A DNA stretch of 64,000 nt, from assembly GCF_002742645.2 (NCBI RefSeq), contig NZ_CP033875.1, positions 744,001 through 808,000 on the forward strand. Direction: 5' to 3'. This DNA comes from Caulobacter sp. FWC26 (GTDB lineage: Bacteria; Pseudomonadota; Alphaproteobacteria; Caulobacterales; Caulobacteraceae). Position numbers and translations under genes: made by a program. Position 1 is the stretch's first letter; every line of letters begins with the position of its first letter. The notes beneath the pieces were generated by a model. The model saw only the letters and a program-made list of their open reading frames with translations, made no database searches and was not told the DNA's origin. Positions 62,891-64,000 of this stretch are shown here, piece by piece.

Positions 62891-62919
62891 GAGTTAGGCG
62901 CCGGCCCTCGGGGAGTCAA
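62891..62919 (-). promoter_or_regulatory. Candidate groESL promoter
   Basis: On the minus strand TTGACT (62914-62919) is followed after 17 nt by TAACTC (62891-62896), a housekeeping-type -35 with a moderate -10. Transcription would begin at the CIRCE edge, so HrcA binding would block it. Confidence 0.6.
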
Positions 62920-62968
62920 GGACGCCCTGAATGAAGTTTTTTCGGTGCGGTGAAGGGGAGCGGCTTCT

Positions 62969-63379
62969 ATGATCGACCATATGGGCGTGACGGTGCGCGA
63001 TCTCCAGGTCTCCAAGGCCTTCTATGACGCCGCGTTCGCGCCGCTGGGGATCGCCGTGGTGATGAGCGTCAGCGCCCAGGAGACGGGGGGCGCGGCTTTT
63101 ATCGGCTATGGTCCGACCGAAGATCGTCGCGACATCCAGGCGGGCAAGCCCAGTTTCTGGGTTAGCCAGGGCGATGCCGTGACCGGCCCCATGCACGTGG
63201 CTTTCCTGGCGGCCAGTCGCTCCCAGGTCGACGCCTTCCACGCCGCCGCCCTGGCGGCGGGCGGTCGTGACAACGGCGCGCCCGGGCTGCGGCCTCATTA
63301 TCACCCCAACTATTATGGCGCCTTCGTCCTTGACCCGGACGGCCGGAACGTGGAGGCGGTCTGTCACGCACCGGCCTGA
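62969..63379 (+). CDS. VOC/glyoxalase-family protein
   Basis: 136 residues in two beta-alpha-beta halves: MIDHMGVTVRDLQVSKAFYD and HVAFLAASRSQVDAFHAAAL. HYHPNYYGAFVLDPDGRNVE is near the end. Metal ligand positions fit His5 or His68-like and a C-terminal Glu (NVEAVCHAP). Many such proteins are dioxygenase or glyoxalase-like; the substrate is not evident. AAGGGGAG precedes the ATG. It precedes a membrane protein gene by 18 nt. Confidence 0.88.
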   Translation: MIDHMGVTVRDLQVSKAFYDAAFAPLGIAVVMSVSAQETGGAAFIGYGPTEDRRDIQAGKPSFWVSQGDAVTGPMHVAFLAASRSQVDAFHAAALAAGGRDNGAPGLRPHYHPNYYGAFVLDPDGRNVEAVCHAPA

Positions 63380-63397
63380 TCGCTGTTAGGAGACCCG

Positions 63398-63826
63398 ATG
63401 TCGAGCTACGCCCTGTCGCTGCTTCTGGCTGTCATCGCCTGCGTCATCGGCGGCGCCTTGGGCGGCATGATCCTGGCGCGACCGGCGACCCTGCTGGAGG
63501 CGGCGGGTCTCTCCGACGACGACACGCCCAAGCCATCGCTGTTCGCTGAGGGACGGGCTCTGGGCGGCATGTTGATCGCCTCGCATGGCGTCGCGGCGCT
63601 CTATCTCGGCTATCAGCCCCGGATCGGCGCGGCCATGGCGCTCGTCCTAGCGCTGGCCTGGCTGGGCGCGGCCATCGGGCGCGCGGTGTCGCTGGGACGG
63701 GAGGGCGACGCCGGGCGCTACAATCGCGGCGCGCTTCTGTTCAATGTCCTGATCGGCGTGACCCTGACCCTGCCGTCGTTCCAGGTCGGCAAGGTCGTGC
63801 TTCGCGGCGCGTTGGGGCTGGCCTAA
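63398..63826 (+). CDS. Membrane protein of unknown function, DUF4345-like, 142 aa
   Basis: Four hydrophobic segments: LSLLLAVIACVIGGALGGMI, ALGGMLIASHGVAALYLGY, IGAAMALVLALAWLGAAIGR and ALLFNVLIGVTLTLPSFQ. The layout of four helices with AEGRALGGMLIASHG resembles DUF4345 proteins. The function is unknown. TAGGAG precedes the ATG. It is probably co-transcribed with the VOC gene. Confidence 0.75.
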   Translation: MSSYALSLLLAVIACVIGGALGGMILARPATLLEAAGLSDDDTPKPSLFAEGRALGGMLIASHGVAALYLGYQPRIGAAMALVLALAWLGAAIGRAVSLGREGDAGRYNRGALLFNVLIGVTLTLPSFQVGKVVLRGALGLA

Positions 63827-64000
63827 TTTCCGCCGCAAGGCGAAGCTCTAACTCCCTCAAAGATTGTGGGGGTGGGCGGTGGTGACTTCACGTAGAAATG
63901 TAATCGGTGGCGGACTTTCGGTTCTCGCCCTAGCCGATGTGGGCGAAGCGCAGGACCGCGCGACCGCTGAGCAGGTCGCTAAGTCGCTGATGTCAGGGCC

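Noticed and set aside
63930-64000. Possible C-terminus of a minus-strand gene (SDLLSGRAVLRFAHIG before a stop)
   Set aside because: The frame meets a stop only about 60 nt upstream, at 63993-63995, so no gene can be supported from what is visible.

Overview
This 64 kb window is GC-rich, densely packed chromosomal DNA from an alphaproteobacterium, most likely Caulobacter or a close relative. That placement is inferred from gene content: a Tad/Cpa type IVb pilus locus, several large TonB-dependent receptors, a SigE-ChrR pair next to an FeS photolyase-like gene, CdnL, UrcA-family proteins, DUF1328 and DUF6481 genes, and a groESL operon with a CIRCE operator. No rRNA, tRNA, intact insertion sequence or CRISPR array was seen.

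Layout. 1-3.4 kb: the 5' part of a type I restriction gene (hsdR, minus strand), a decayed stretch, a small winged-helix gene and AT-rich DNA. 3.6-10.4 kb: a compact Tad/Cpa pilus locus (Flp-like prepilin, cpaA, cpaB, cpaC, cpaF, two short platform proteins) followed by a lysine/cysteine repeat protein and two more prepilin-like genes. cpaF carries a one-base frameshift exactly in its Walker A motif. 10.4-13.9 kb: a hipBA toxin-antitoxin pair with four operator-like repeats, next to a broken integrase, so probably an old island. 13.9-21.4 kb: a plus-strand nutrient-processing cluster (TonB receptor, zinc metalloprotease, amidohydrolase with a CIA30-like domain). 21.5-27 kb: a minus-strand PhoD phosphatase, a second TonB receptor and a double-TetR regulator. 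27.3-35.2 kb: an isomerase/SDR pair with a divergent HxlR regulator, the sigE-chrR-photolyase operon, a small exported protein, nhaA and an MFS-like transporter. 35.4-48.8 kb: two large signalling proteins (a PAS hybrid kinase and a PAS-GGDEF-EAL protein), cdnL, fdxA, an S4 protein overlapping a Suv3-like helicase, an RTX-repeat protein, an amidohydrolase, ogt and a DUF3617 protein. 49-64 kb: rpmB, a third TonB receptor, cspA with small downstream genes, two urcA paralogues sharing a leader, cobT with an overlapping phytase-esterase-like gene, DUF1328 and DUF3089 genes, a striking low-complexity exported protein, and groESL followed by three tandem 78-bp repeats.

Most genes are ordinary for the lineage. 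The observations most worth a second look are the atypical prepilins and the Lys/Cys repeat protein of the Tad locus, the cpaF frameshift, the 78-bp triplication abutting groEL, the shared hairpin leader of the two urcA genes, ChrR lacking most of its N-terminal zinc ligands, and the YVDRP/CAxxCG repeat protein at 58.9 kb. Starts were chosen by ribosome-binding sites and signal peptides and are inferences; domain calls come from reading motifs, not from database searches.
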